Shown here: positions 44,895-52,622 of the stretch, in pieces
Position numbering within the stretch: the first letter of the stretch is position 1
How the letters are laid out: the number at the start of each line of letters is the position of its first letter
From: Thermoanaerobaculia bacterium
Lineage (GTDB): Bacteria; Acidobacteriota; Thermoanaerobaculia; JALWYX01
NCBI GenBank assembly: GCA_027078415.1
Contig: JALWYX010000045.1
Coordinates: 1 to 52,622 of the forward strand
DNA: 52,622 nt
Reading direction: 5' to 3'
Notes under the pieces: model-generated
What the model saw: only the letters and a program-made list of their open reading frames with translations
Database searches by the model: none
Told to the model about the DNA's origin: nothing
Translations under genes and position numbers: made by a program

Positions 44895-46227
44895 AGTTTT
44901 GAGTAGTAAAAACAGGTTCTTTATCGAGACCTGGGGCTGTCAGATGAATGAGCTCGATTCGCAACGTATTGCTGGAAAACTTATGGAAGTTGGATTTTTG
45001 CCTACTTCTTCTCCAGAAGATGCAAAGATAATAATACTGAACTCGTGTGCAGTGCGAGAGAAGGCAGAAAGTAAAGCTTTCTCTAGGCTAGGGGAGTATA
45101 AAAAGCTAAAAAAAAGCAAAGACGTTTTAATAGGTTTTTGCGGGTGTGTAGCTCAGGAAGTTGGAAAAAAGGCTTTTAGAGAAGATATAGCCGATTTTAT
45201 AGTGGGGCCTGGACGTATAGAAGAGATAGGAGATGTAGTCAAAAAAGCTTTAAAAGGCGAAAGAGTAGTAGCGGTTGGTTTTCCGGATGTTAGATATTAC
45301 TCTTTTGATACCGTTGTTAGAGATTCTTCATATAAAGGTATAGTTACTGTTATAGAGGGTTGTAACCAGAAATGTACCTTTTGTATAGTGCCTTTTACTA
45401 GAGGTAAAGAAGTTTGTAGACCCATAGATAGTATACTGGCAGAGGTTAAGTACTTAGTTGATCGGGGTTTTGAAGAGATAGAACTGTTGGGACAAACGGT
45501 TAATCACTGGAAAGACCCTAGCGACGAGAAGAAAGATTTTGCGTACCTTCTCTCTAAAGTAGCTTCTATTGAAGGGGTGAAAAGATTGCGATTTATAACC
45601 TCTTATCCCCGCGACTTTTCTGATGAGACAATAGAGGTGATAAGTAAATTTGGCAATATCTGTCCCTATATTCATATACCCGTTCAAAGTGGATCTAATA
45701 AGATACTTAAGCGTATGGGTAGATTGTATACAGTTGAGGAGTATCTCTCTTTAATAGAGAAAATAAAGTGCGCTATACCTGGAGTAGCCATCTCTACCGA
45801 TATAATAGTTGGTTTTCCAGGAGAAGATGAGAAAGATTTTGAAGACACTCTATCTTTAGTCTGTGAGGTTGGTTTTTCCCAACTATACGCTTTTATTTAC
45901 TCACCTAGACCTTATACGGCTGCTACCAAGTTAAAAGGAAGAGTAGATAAGGCGATTGCTAAAGAGAGAGTCAATAGACTTTTGGAAATTCAAAAGCGGA
46001 TTCAATTGTCTCTTAATAGACGTTTAATTGGAGAAGAAAAGGAAGTGGTCATTACAGGGTGGGGCAAGGAAGTTGGTCAGTTGTCAGGTAGAACTAGATG
46101 CCATAGGGTAGTTAATTTTCCTTATCCTAGTAGAGGTGGAGTAAAATTTGGTAAGAGTGTTAAGGTTGTAATAGAGGAGGCTTTTCCTTACAGTTTAAAA
46201 GGGAAGTTTGTTGGGTATGTCAGCTGA
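44869..46227 (+). CDS. miaB: tRNA-2-methylthio-N6-dimethylallyladenosine synthase MiaB
   Basis: A radical SAM methylthiotransferase acting on i6A37 of tRNAs that read UNN codons. 452 residues. The N-terminal UPF0004 domain contributes three Cys to the auxiliary cluster (WGCQMNELDS, NSCAVREKAESK, GFCGCVAQ). The radical SAM site is CNQKCTFCIVPFTRG (near residue 167). VPVQSGS-type sequence (here IPVQSGSNKIL) and the C-terminal TRAM domain follow. It overlaps the upstream lipoprotein gene by 26 bases and the downstream nuclease gene by 11 bases. GTG at 44881 is an alternative start. Confidence 0.95.
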   Translation: MIMPVNLNEVLSSKNRFFIETWGCQMNELDSQRIAGKLMEVGFLPTSSPEDAKIIILNSCAVREKAESKAFSRLGEYKKLKKSKDVLIGFCGCVAQEVGKKAFREDIADFIVGPGRIEEIGDVVKKALKGERVVAVGFPDVRYYSFDTVVRDSSYKGIVTVIEGCNQKCTFCIVPFTRGKEVCRPIDSILAEVKYLVDRGFEEIELLGQTVNHWKDPSDEKKDFAYLLSKVASIEGVKRLRFITSYPRDFSDETIEVISKFGNICPYIHIPVQSGSNKILKRMGRLYTVEEYLSLIEKIKCAIPGVAISTDIIVGFPGEDEKDFEDTLSLVCEVGFSQLYAFIYSPRPYTAATKLKGRVDKAIAKERVNRLLEIQKRIQLSLNRRLIGEEKEVVITGWGKEVGQLSGRTRCHRVVNFPYPSRGGVKFGKSVKVVIEEAFPYSLKGKFVGYVS

Positions 46228-46726
46228 AGATAAGAAAGATAGTATGGTAGAGGTAAAGCTACGTGCTATAGTAGTTGAGCAAGATACACAGGCTCCTGTG
46301 ATTTTGCTTGGAGAAGAAGGTAAAAATGAAGTTGTTCCTATATGGATAGGTATAGCAGAAGCACGCTCTATAGCTCTGGGTGTTCAAGGTGCAAAGCTAC
46401 CCAGACCTCTCACTCATGATCTACTTAACAATGTTATAAAAGAGTTAGGAGCTTTTATAGAGAAAATAGTTATAAACGACCTTAGAGACGATGTATATTT
46501 TGCTGAGATATATTTGAATTACTCTAATGGGAAGAAGGTTATCGATTCTCGTCCTAGTGATGCAGTAGCATTAGCAGTTAGGACGGGAGCTCCTATCTAC
46601 ATAAGCAATACAGTTATGGATAAAGCTTCTACTTTGGATATACGAAACCTTTCTTCTAGAGGAGAGGGTGGTTCTTCTCCTCAATCACCGTTGAATCCCG
46701 ATGATTTTAGTAAGTACACTATGTAG
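46217..46726 (+). CDS. Bifunctional nuclease family (DUF151) protein
   Basis: A 169-residue protein from the ATG; TTGs at 46208 and 46211 are alternatives. The core (about 12-140) matches the DUF151/bifunctional nuclease family: VVPIWIGIAEARSIAL, PRPLTHDLLNNVIKELGA, YFAEIYLN and IDSRPSDAVALAVRTGAPIYI. Family members degrade DNA and RNA in plants and occur next to miaB in many bacteria, which fits this position. The last 30 residues are Ser/Gly/Pro-rich. It is the last gene of the long plus-strand run, ending one base before the convergent neighbour. Confidence 0.9.
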   Translation: MSAEDKKDSMVEVKLRAIVVEQDTQAPVILLGEEGKNEVVPIWIGIAEARSIALGVQGAKLPRPLTHDLLNNVIKELGAFIEKIVINDLRDDVYFAEIYLNYSNGKKVIDSRPSDAVALAVRTGAPIYISNTVMDKASTLDIRNLSSRGEGGSSPQSPLNPDDFSKYTM

Positions 46727-47137
46727 TTATTTTTTGAGATACTTTACGTACATATAACCTTTTTTAGCGGGTTTTGCCGTTTCGCATCTATCTACTATAG
46801 CGATTTTCTCAGGAAAAGTTAGGCTACTTATTTTTTCTAAAAGTTCTTTTGGTTCTACGTGCCATTTCTTATCCAATCCTTTTTTTCTTATTTCTCTAGC
46901 TATTCTAGCTTCTAAGTGTTCTATACTCCACGTTTCTTCTATTCCGTCTTGTAGAATTTCTTCGAGTAAGGACCATTCGCGTTCGGAAAAGGGAAGGTTT
47001 TGTAAGTAGTATTCTACTAGGCTTTTATATCTCTCTATAATTTTTCGTAACGATGCAGATCTGTTATCGTTTCTGCTGTTAAGCCAATCTATAGATTCTT
47101 TATCTAAAGCAAACGATATGGTGACTACATTTCCCAT
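46727..47137 (-). CDS. Ribbon-helix-helix-like protein
   Basis: A 136-residue protein of unknown function. The N-terminal 45 residues, VVTISFALDKESIDWLNSR then RSASLRKIIERYKSL, fit the ribbon-helix-helix DNA-binding fold (a beta strand, two helices). A helical middle (FSEREWSLLEEILQDG) and a basic C-terminus follow. A strong AAGGAGG site lies before the ATG. The gene lies 17 bases downstream of the membrane glycosyltransferase gene on the same strand, so the two may be one transcript. It could be a small regulator; no partner toxin is seen. Confidence 0.6.
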   Translation of the reverse strand: MGNVVTISFALDKESIDWLNSRNDNRSASLRKIIERYKSLVEYYLQNLPFSEREWSLLEEILQDGIEETWSIEHLEARIAREIRKKGLDKKWHVEPKELLEKISSLTFPEKIAIVDRCETAKPAKKGYMYVKYLKK

Positions 47138-47154
47138 ATTTCCTCCTTATATTT

Positions 47155-49164
47155 TTATTTCCATAATAATAACATTTTATCAAATACTATAGAATTTTCT
47201 AATATATCGTCTATACTAGATAGATTTGTTATTATTAAATCTTGGCACTTTGTCTGTTCGATAAGTAAGGTTTCTTCTCTCCATCGAGTGGTTTTAGGTA
47301 AGGAGAATATTTTCTCGTTTATTTTTATTAGGGAATAACGTTCATTTGTGTTTGTTAAATGTTTATATGTTATCTTTGCCGATACTATTCTTTTTGTTGG
47401 AAAGCATACTATAGGGATTCTTATTACCGCCTTGGGCCAAATTGTCCATCCGCTTTTAAATCGGACCCTGTTTTCTATCCATCTCTCCGGATATATAGTT
47501 CCACCACTTTTCTCTATCCAACTGTCCTCAAATTCCACTAATCTGGTAGGTAATATGTTTGGCAAAATGAATGTAGTTACAATTATAGTGCTAATAATAA
47601 TATACGATGATAACATTATTTTTTTATTAAATATTCGTGATTTTGTGAATATTAATATAAATAAAACAGCTATCCATACTAGATTGCTGGTACGCCATCT
47701 TATAAAACTAGGAAAAATCGAGATAAAATCACGTTTGAAGTAGAAAGATATATACTCCAAAGGTGTGCTGGATCCAGTAGCTAAGCTGTAACCCAGTTGG
47801 GGAAATATAGAAAATAGAGCGGAAAGGAAATAACTTATATAAAGTAGCGATAACATTATGTTTTTGTTTTTCTTTTTTAATGTATAAAATGTAGTAGCTG
47901 TTATTATTGATAAAATAGGCACAGTAACGTAACCGTATCTAAATGGAGGTGACCATCCTCCGTACCACTCTTGGCGAGAAGCTATTAAAAGAAAGTATAC
48001 TACTATCCCAGGAATATAGGGTTTAAGCTTAATATAGATTCTCTTTTGGCCTGTAAAGCCGAGGAAATATATAGGAGCAAACGGTAACAGTCCAAAAGCA
48101 CAGTCTAAGAAAAGTCCTATTAAGCCGTTAAGTGTGGATAGGGCAAATAGATTAGGTATAGCCTCCGCAAAAGTGTATACTTTAAACAGCTTGGTAAAAA
48201 ACAGTTTGTTAAAGAGCAAAATTAAACCCAACGTTGAGCCTATTAGAGTAAAGGATTTTACCGCCGTTTTTTTATCCAATAGATAGAATATCGCAAGAGG
48301 TATAAACCTTAGTTTAGCTACTATAAGAATTAAAGATAGAAATATGGAAAGAGTTATTTTCTTTTTAGTGTAATTGTATATGGCAAAAATTAGGAGTAAA
48401 GCTGCTAAACTTTCTATCCATACTTGGCTTGCGTAAAAAGGGGTCGGTAATAGAAAAGAAAACAGAAACCAAGAGTATATCCTATTTACATATTTAAGTT
48501 GTATCTGAGTTGCTAATTTGTAAATACCCAAAGATGTTAAAGAAGAGATAAGAGCTAGAATTATCAAAACGCCTTTTATTCCTCCCACTTTGTAGGGTAG
48601 AGCAGTTATAGCAGGTAACAGTAAAGAATGTCTACTGTATATCTTATTTTCGATTGTAGGATCTCCAGATTGTGGCTCTATATCTCTGGAGATGAAATTC
48701 AAGTAATCTTTGTTAAGGTAGTTGTTACTTAGCTCAAAATCTAAATCGTAAGCAAGACTGTGAGTAATAAGTAGGTAGTAGGGTTCATCACCGTCAGGTT
48801 CTCTTATTATTGCGCTCCATTGGGCCAGTGTGTTTAGGAAGAGGAATGGTGTTAGAAAAATGACAGTTTGATTTCTTTTTGCTGATATGATAAGGGATGG
48901 TAATGATTCTATTAAAATTGAATATATTATTGCGATAGCAGATATTCCTACAACAAATATGGAGTTTTCGAACGCTAGATACTCGGTAAAGGGATACAAC
49001 AAAGTTAGAATAAAACCTATTTCTCTAAGGGGCGAGGTTTTAGACTTAGTTATTGAGCCAATGTATATTAGGAAAAGGATAAACGAGATTTCGAAAGTTA
49101 TTAGTTCTGGTGCTAAGTAAACAGTTAAAAGAATAGAGAACAAAGGCAGGTAAATGTGGTACAT
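47155..49164 (-). CDS. GT-C type membrane glycosyltransferase-like protein
   Basis: A 669-residue polytopic membrane protein with at least twelve hydrophobic segments. Asp126-Glu127 in a DGDEPYYLLITHSL loop matches the GT-C acidic motif that also appears in the proteins at 7966 and 29449. The last 110 residues, after the final membrane helix (about residue 530-550), are a beta-rich periplasmic domain. It probably moves a sugar from a lipid carrier on the outer face of the inner membrane. It starts directly after the trmJ stop, so the two are probably co-transcribed. Confidence 0.7.
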   Translation of the reverse strand: MYHIYLPLFSILLTVYLAPELITFEISFILFLIYIGSITKSKTSPLREIGFILTLLYPFTEYLAFENSIFVVGISAIAIIYSILIESLPSLIISAKRNQTVIFLTPFLFLNTLAQWSAIIREPDGDEPYYLLITHSLAYDLDFELSNNYLNKDYLNFISRDIEPQSGDPTIENKIYSRHSLLLPAITALPYKVGGIKGVLIILALISSLTSLGIYKLATQIQLKYVNRIYSWFLFSFLLPTPFYASQVWIESLAALLLIFAIYNYTKKKITLSIFLSLILIVAKLRFIPLAIFYLLDKKTAVKSFTLIGSTLGLILLFNKLFFTKLFKVYTFAEAIPNLFALSTLNGLIGLFLDCAFGLLPFAPIYFLGFTGQKRIYIKLKPYIPGIVVYFLLIASRQEWYGGWSPPFRYGYVTVPILSIITATTFYTLKKKNKNIMLSLLYISYFLSALFSIFPQLGYSLATGSSTPLEYISFYFKRDFISIFPSFIRWRTSNLVWIAVLFILIFTKSRIFNKKIMLSSYIIISTIIVTTFILPNILPTRLVEFEDSWIEKSGGTIYPERWIENRVRFKSGWTIWPKAVIRIPIVCFPTKRIVSAKITYKHLTNTNERYSLIKINEKIFSLPKTTRWREETLLIEQTKCQDLIITNLSSIDDILENSIVFDKMLLLWK

Positions 49165-49977
49165 TTAATCTTTCCAACGGAAAGAGTAAAAGTTTCTGCA
49201 ATTGGGACAGTAAGATAGTAGTTGGGTTATAACTCCATGTAAAGTTTGTACCTCTTGATAAGACAGCTCCGCTCTTTTTATTATAGCTTTTAGGTTATTT
49301 TCCATAATTGTTCTTTTCTGTGGACTGGTAAAAAAATCTGCTACTTCTAATGCTTTGAAAAGATGTGTAAATAGTTGTTCAATATCTTGTACTGTAGCTT
49401 TACGAGACTTTTTATAATTTATATAACGATTTTTTTTGCTAGTTTTTCTCTTCTTTTTAAAGTATTCGTAAGCTATTATGAGAGTCGCCTGAGCTAAATT
49501 TAGAGAGGCAAAGTCTCGATTTGCAGGGATAGATATAATAGCGTCACATAAAGCTATATCTTCGTTAGTTAGACCTGTCCTTTCACATCCAAATACTATA
49601 GCTACATGTTCTCCCGAGTTTACCTTATCGAAGATTTCAGAGGCTGCTATTTCTGGAGTAAGAATTGGTTTAGCCATATACCTTATTCTTGCAGTGGTTG
49701 CGTATACGCTGTTAGCATCTGTAATGGCATCTTTTAGGGTAGGAAAAAGTAAAGCTTTTTCTAGCAGATAATCTGCACCAGCAGCTGTGGCTCTTGCTTT
49801 TCCTGAAAGGTGATTACATTCTGGGGCAACCAATACCATTTTTGTAAGAGAATAGTTGAGCATGGCTCTAGCACATGCTCCTATATTTTCATCCAATTGG
49901 GTATGTACAAAGACAAAAGTAGGAACTCCTTCTCCTCTTATTTCACTTTCCTTCTTGCAACTGCAGACTCTAACCAT
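49165..49977 (-). CDS. trmJ: tRNA methyltransferase TrmJ (SpoU family)
   Basis: A SPOUT methyltransferase that probably makes the 2'-O-methylation at position 32 of tRNAs. 270 residues. Motif 1 is QLDENIGACARAMLNY, then LVAPECNHLSGKARATAAGA, and the knot motifs VFGCERTGLTNEDIALCDAIISIPANRDFASLNLAQA are complete. A helical C-terminal extension, typical of TrmJ, ends with a CPNC pair. The ribosome site is poor. On its strand a TTACAT-n18-TACAAT promoter (49992-50021) can be drawn. The divergent GGDEF gene starts 59 bases away. Confidence 0.88.
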   Translation of the reverse strand: MVRVCSCKKESEIRGEGVPTFVFVHTQLDENIGACARAMLNYSLTKMVLVAPECNHLSGKARATAAGADYLLEKALLFPTLKDAITDANSVYATTARIRYMAKPILTPEIAASEIFDKVNSGEHVAIVFGCERTGLTNEDIALCDAIISIPANRDFASLNLAQATLIIAYEYFKKKRKTSKKNRYINYKKSRKATVQDIEQLFTHLFKALEVADFFTSPQKRTIMENNLKAIIKRAELSYQEVQTLHGVITQLLSYCPNCRNFYSFRWKD

Positions 49978-50036
49978 GTTTTTTTAAAAGTATTGTAAAA
50001 CAAGTTATCTTTTTTATGTAAAGTATAATATCTAAA
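49978..50036. promoter_or_regulatory. Divergent promoter region trmJ/GGDEF gene
   Basis: On the plus strand TATAAT (50024-50029) is followed by seven bases and the ATG at 50037, an exact leaderless spacing. On the minus strand TTACAT and TACAAT (complement of 50016-50021 and 49992-49997) have 18-base spacing and would give a leader of about seven bases. Neither gene has a Shine-Dalgarno. Confidence 0.45.
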
Positions 50037-52274
50037 ATGTATCATAAGTTTGAAAGCGCCATAAAATTATTATTTGTCGTTGTTGTATCTTTACTTCTAC
50101 TTTTTTTGGTACATATCAAGATAGACAAAGATATTGAGTTTTACAGTAAGGCTGTGGGTATGGAGATCGAACCTTTGGGTGATAAGGTAGTTGTAACCTA
50201 TGTTACTCCTAATTCACCCGCTGATAGAGCTGGTATAGAAAAAGGAGATATATTGCTAGAAATAGATGGAAATAAAGTGGATTATTACACTCAGGTTTTC
50301 AAGTTGGTACATGAGGTTTCTAAAGATACATTCCTTATTAAGGTAGAACGTGACGGTGTCGTTCACTCTTTTACTCTAACTCGTGGAATGGTATTGCCCC
50401 TTAGTAGAGTAGTCTTTGAGGTGGTTGTGATTCTTATATACGGTTGTTTAGCTATCTTGGTGATACTTGTTGGAAAATCTCCTCAACACTTTCTTTTAGC
50501 TTTGTTTGCTATATCTGTGGCAATAGAATTTGTTATATCCAGTTTTGCTTCTGCTAGTAAATATTTAGCTTTTCTGGAATTTTTACTTCTTTATATCCAA
50601 TTTGTAAGTGGATTACATTTTCTACTATTTTTTCCTAAAAAGCATTTTTTATTGAGTTATAGATCTACCTTACCTTTACTGTATTTTTTGCCAATTATGC
50701 CTGTTATATATCTATTGTGGAACTTGTTCTACTCCGACGATAAACTTTTTTACTCCACTATGGGTATTTCACGGATAGTTCTATACGCCGGAGCAGCTGT
50801 TGCAGTAGTTACCTTGCTTTATTATTCGTGGCGTAATTCAACTACCAAACGTGAGCGCACACAGATTATAGTTTTGATGTTGGGTCTATATCCTTGGGCT
50901 CTTGTATCTATATACCTTATCTTTGCGTACCTGTTGGGTATAGAAGTTTCTCCGCTTGTAGGAATGATTTACTCTATAACACTTCTTATTATACCTATTA
51001 TGGCTTTTATATCTATCTCTAGGTATAACTTTTTTAATTTGGAAGCTTTTGCTAAGAGAATTATAATCTATTTCACTTTATTCACAATAGCTATAGGTAT
51101 ATTTACGACAGTTTTAATGGTAGGGGGAGTGTTGCTGAACGTTCTTGATCCTTTAAAGAATACAACTTTAGTAGGGTTTGCTTCTTTTATTACAGGGTTG
51201 TCTATTTTGTCGTTGAAGAAGTTTATAGAGGAAGAGGTTACTAAAAAGTTTTTTGCAACAAACACCTCTGTAAGAAAAGAGATATTAAAACTAGCTATAG
51301 AATTGCCTAGTAAGGGAACTCTCCTTAATATGGGTAGGTACTTGGCTCAAAATTTGTCTAGAATACTTGGGGTAAGACCTGTTAGGATTTTGGTTACCAC
51401 GCCTGGAAGCAACGTATTAAGCATATTAGCTTCTTTTCCCTCGGAAGATAACGAGTATTTAGAACACTCTGTTCTTCTTACCTCGGAGGATAAATCGCTT
51501 AAATATTTAAAAACCTATGCGCAACCTCAGGATGCTGGTGTTCTTATTAGTATAAGCCCGCGTCTTAAGTCTAGATTGCGCAATATGGGTGCTAGTTTGC
51601 TAGTACCTTTAATTTATCAGGACAAACTGTTGGGTCTTATAGTTCTAGGTAAAAAACTAAACGGCGAGGAGTGGACCGAGGATGAGAAGGATCTGTTAGC
51701 ACTTTTTTCAAATAACGTAGCTAGCATCTTTGAAACTGCTGCTATGTTGGAATCTGTTGTGTATGATTCCCTTACAGGTGTTTTCAGGAGAGAGAAGATT
51801 ACAGAGCTTTTAGCAAAAGAGCTTCACAGAGCTAATAGGTATAGAAGGCCTTTAGCTGTTGCGATGGTAGATTTGGATCATTTTAAAAAGATCAATGACA
51901 CTTATGGACATTTGGTTGGAGACGGTGTACTTAAGTGGGTTGCTCATCTTATGAAGAAAACTATAAGGAAAACCGATTATATAGGTAGATACGGTGGTGA
52001 AGAGTTTCTTTTGGTTTTTCCTGAAACTGCACTTAAAGGAGCGTTGGTGGTTGCAGAGAAAGTGAGGTCGGTTGTGGAGTCCAACCCGTATATAACTCCA
52101 GAGGGTGAGGAGATAAAAGTAACGATTTCTATAGGTGTAGCTGTTGCCAACAGGGATCCTTCTAAGAGAGATTTTTTGGATACTATTGATAGTATAGTTA
52201 CTCGTGCTGATAAGGGGCTTTACAGATCTAAAAGAGAAGGGCGTAATAAGGTTAGTACGGTTGAAGGTGTATGA
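50037..52274 (+). CDS. Membrane diguanylate cyclase with PDZ, multi-pass, GAF-like and GGDEF parts
   Basis: A 745-residue protein. A membrane helix (about 8-25) leads to a PDZ domain at about 36-118 (VTPNSPADRAGIEKGDILLEIDG), probably periplasmic. Seven or so membrane segments follow (about 125-375). A GAF-like domain lies at about 410-560 (ILVTTPGS, LLVPLIYQDKLLGLIVLG). The GGDEF domain is about 565-738 with YDSLTGVFRREK, DLDHFKKINDTYGH and GGEEF at 653-657, so the catalytic site is intact. An RKTD at 644-647 fits the inhibitory c-di-GMP site. It probably makes c-di-GMP in response to a periplasmic cue. The stop overlaps the next gene by four bases. Confidence 0.88.
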   Translation: MYHKFESAIKLLFVVVVSLLLLFLVHIKIDKDIEFYSKAVGMEIEPLGDKVVVTYVTPNSPADRAGIEKGDILLEIDGNKVDYYTQVFKLVHEVSKDTFLIKVERDGVVHSFTLTRGMVLPLSRVVFEVVVILIYGCLAILVILVGKSPQHFLLALFAISVAIEFVISSFASASKYLAFLEFLLLYIQFVSGLHFLLFFPKKHFLLSYRSTLPLLYFLPIMPVIYLLWNLFYSDDKLFYSTMGISRIVLYAGAAVAVVTLLYYSWRNSTTKRERTQIIVLMLGLYPWALVSIYLIFAYLLGIEVSPLVGMIYSITLLIIPIMAFISISRYNFFNLEAFAKRIIIYFTLFTIAIGIFTTVLMVGGVLLNVLDPLKNTTLVGFASFITGLSILSLKKFIEEEVTKKFFATNTSVRKEILKLAIELPSKGTLLNMGRYLAQNLSRILGVRPVRILVTTPGSNVLSILASFPSEDNEYLEHSVLLTSEDKSLKYLKTYAQPQDAGVLISISPRLKSRLRNMGASLLVPLIYQDKLLGLIVLGKKLNGEEWTEDEKDLLALFSNNVASIFETAAMLESVVYDSLTGVFRREKITELLAKELHRANRYRRPLAVAMVDLDHFKKINDTYGHLVGDGVLKWVAHLMKKTIRKTDYIGRYGGEEFLLVFPETALKGALVVAEKVRSVVESNPYITPEGEEIKVTISIGVAVANRDPSKRDFLDTIDSIVTRADKGLYRSKREGRNKVSTVEGV

Positions 52275-52622
52275 GTAAATTTTTTGACGTAACAGTTGTA
52301 GGAGCAGGTATAGCAGGTGTCTGTGCTGCTTGTGAGTTAACTAAAAAGGGTTTAAAAGTTGCACTTCTTGAAGCGAGAGCAAGAGTTGGTGGCAGGATTT
52401 ATATGCAAAAAGTAACTACTAATTTTGGAGTAGATCTAGGGGCTTCATGGATAGAAGGAGAGAAAGATAATCCTTTAAGAGAAATAGCCAAGTCTATCGG
52501 TTTAAAGATTTTGCCCACTCCCTATGGTGCTATAAACCTGTTTAAAGGCTGGGAGAAGTTGGACGATACTTTTTTGATAACACTGGAAAAGTTTTACAAA
52601 GACTTAGAAAATAAAATATTAC
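52271..52622 (+). CDS. Flavin-containing amine oxidase (partial, cut by window end)
   Basis: An open frame running off the window; 117 residues are visible. It starts with a beta-alpha-beta FAD-binding fold: VTVVGAGIAGVCAACEL, the glutamate in LLEARARVGGRI, and LGASWIEG, which is typical of monoamine/polyamine oxidases. The start ATG overlaps the GGDEF gene stop, so translation is probably coupled. The substrate cannot be told from this part. It could oxidise polyamines or act in carotenoid-like desaturation, but the ASWIEG segment favours the amine oxidases. Confidence 0.85.
   Translation, partial: MSKFFDVTVVGAGIAGVCAACELTKKGLKVALLEARARVGGRIYMQKVTTNFGVDLGASWIEGEKDNPLREIAKSIGLKILPTPYGAINLFKGWEKLDDTFLITLEKFYKDLENKIL

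Noticed and set aside
1-52622. CRISPR arrays, insertion sequences, prophage genes or toxin-antitoxin pairs
   Set aside because: I saw no regularly spaced repeats, transposase or integrase motifs, or phage structural genes anywhere in the window.

Overview
This window looks like a compact, AT-rich chromosome segment (roughly 35-40 % GC by eye, with many ATA and AGA codons) from a bacterium with an outer membrane. The evidence for an outer membrane is LptB with a long LptC/LptA-type bridge protein, a chaperone/usher-like export cassette, NagZ and a lipoprotein. It also encodes sigma-54, HPr kinase and RapZ. I cannot name the phylum from the sequence alone; a deep-branching, possibly thermophilic didermic lineage would fit. 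I recognise 44 protein-coding genes, no RNA genes, no insertion sequences and no CRISPR array. Genes are packed so tightly that several overlap head-to-head or tail-to-tail.

Layout. 1-589 is an unassigned AT-rich stretch. 590-9222 holds housekeeping genes (yjbQ, aroC, tsaB, mutS, nagZ), then a sulfotransferase with a coiled-coil tail and a GT-C membrane glycosyltransferase. 9284-13495 is a four-gene cassette: an abundant-looking secreted beta protein, a small Cys-containing secreted protein, a PapD-like periplasmic chaperone and a divergent usher-like outer-membrane protein. It is preceded by an extended -10 promoter and a perfect Shine-Dalgarno, and carries an intrinsic terminator after the first gene. 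This is the most interesting system in the window. 13654-19393 (minus) is a surface/secretion operon: a two-domain glycosyltransferase, a gingipain-family (C25) peptidase and an FN3-like secreted protein. 19876-26337 is a phosphate operon, phoU-pstS-pstC-pstA-pstB plus a small unknown protein, with enlarged PstC and PstA. 26318-29380 (minus) carries maf and an MFS/spermidine-synthase fusion.

29449-46726 is a run of 17 same-strand genes with almost no gaps. It starts with a GT-C membrane protein, then accA, recJ, an lptC/lptA-type gene, lptB, rpoN, a duplicated-domain hpf, ptsN, hprK, rapZ, an EIIA-Man-like gene that has lost its phospho-histidine, ptsH, ptsI, a cupin, a lipoprotein, miaB and a bifunctional nuclease gene. 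The PTS part has EI, HPr, EIIA-Ntr and HPr kinase but no sugar-specific EIIB/EIIC in the window, so it reads as a regulatory phosphorelay linked to envelope synthesis and sigma-54. 46727-49977 (minus) has a ribbon-helix-helix-like protein, another GT-C protein and trmJ. 50037-52274 encodes a PDZ-membrane-GAF-GGDEF diguanylate cyclase, and the window ends inside a flavin amine oxidase gene.

Several genes (mutS, the GGDEF gene and possibly tsaB and the MFS/spermidine-synthase gene) have a -10-like box 5 to 10 bases before the start codon and no Shine-Dalgarno, which suggests leaderless transcripts beside genes with textbook ribosome sites.
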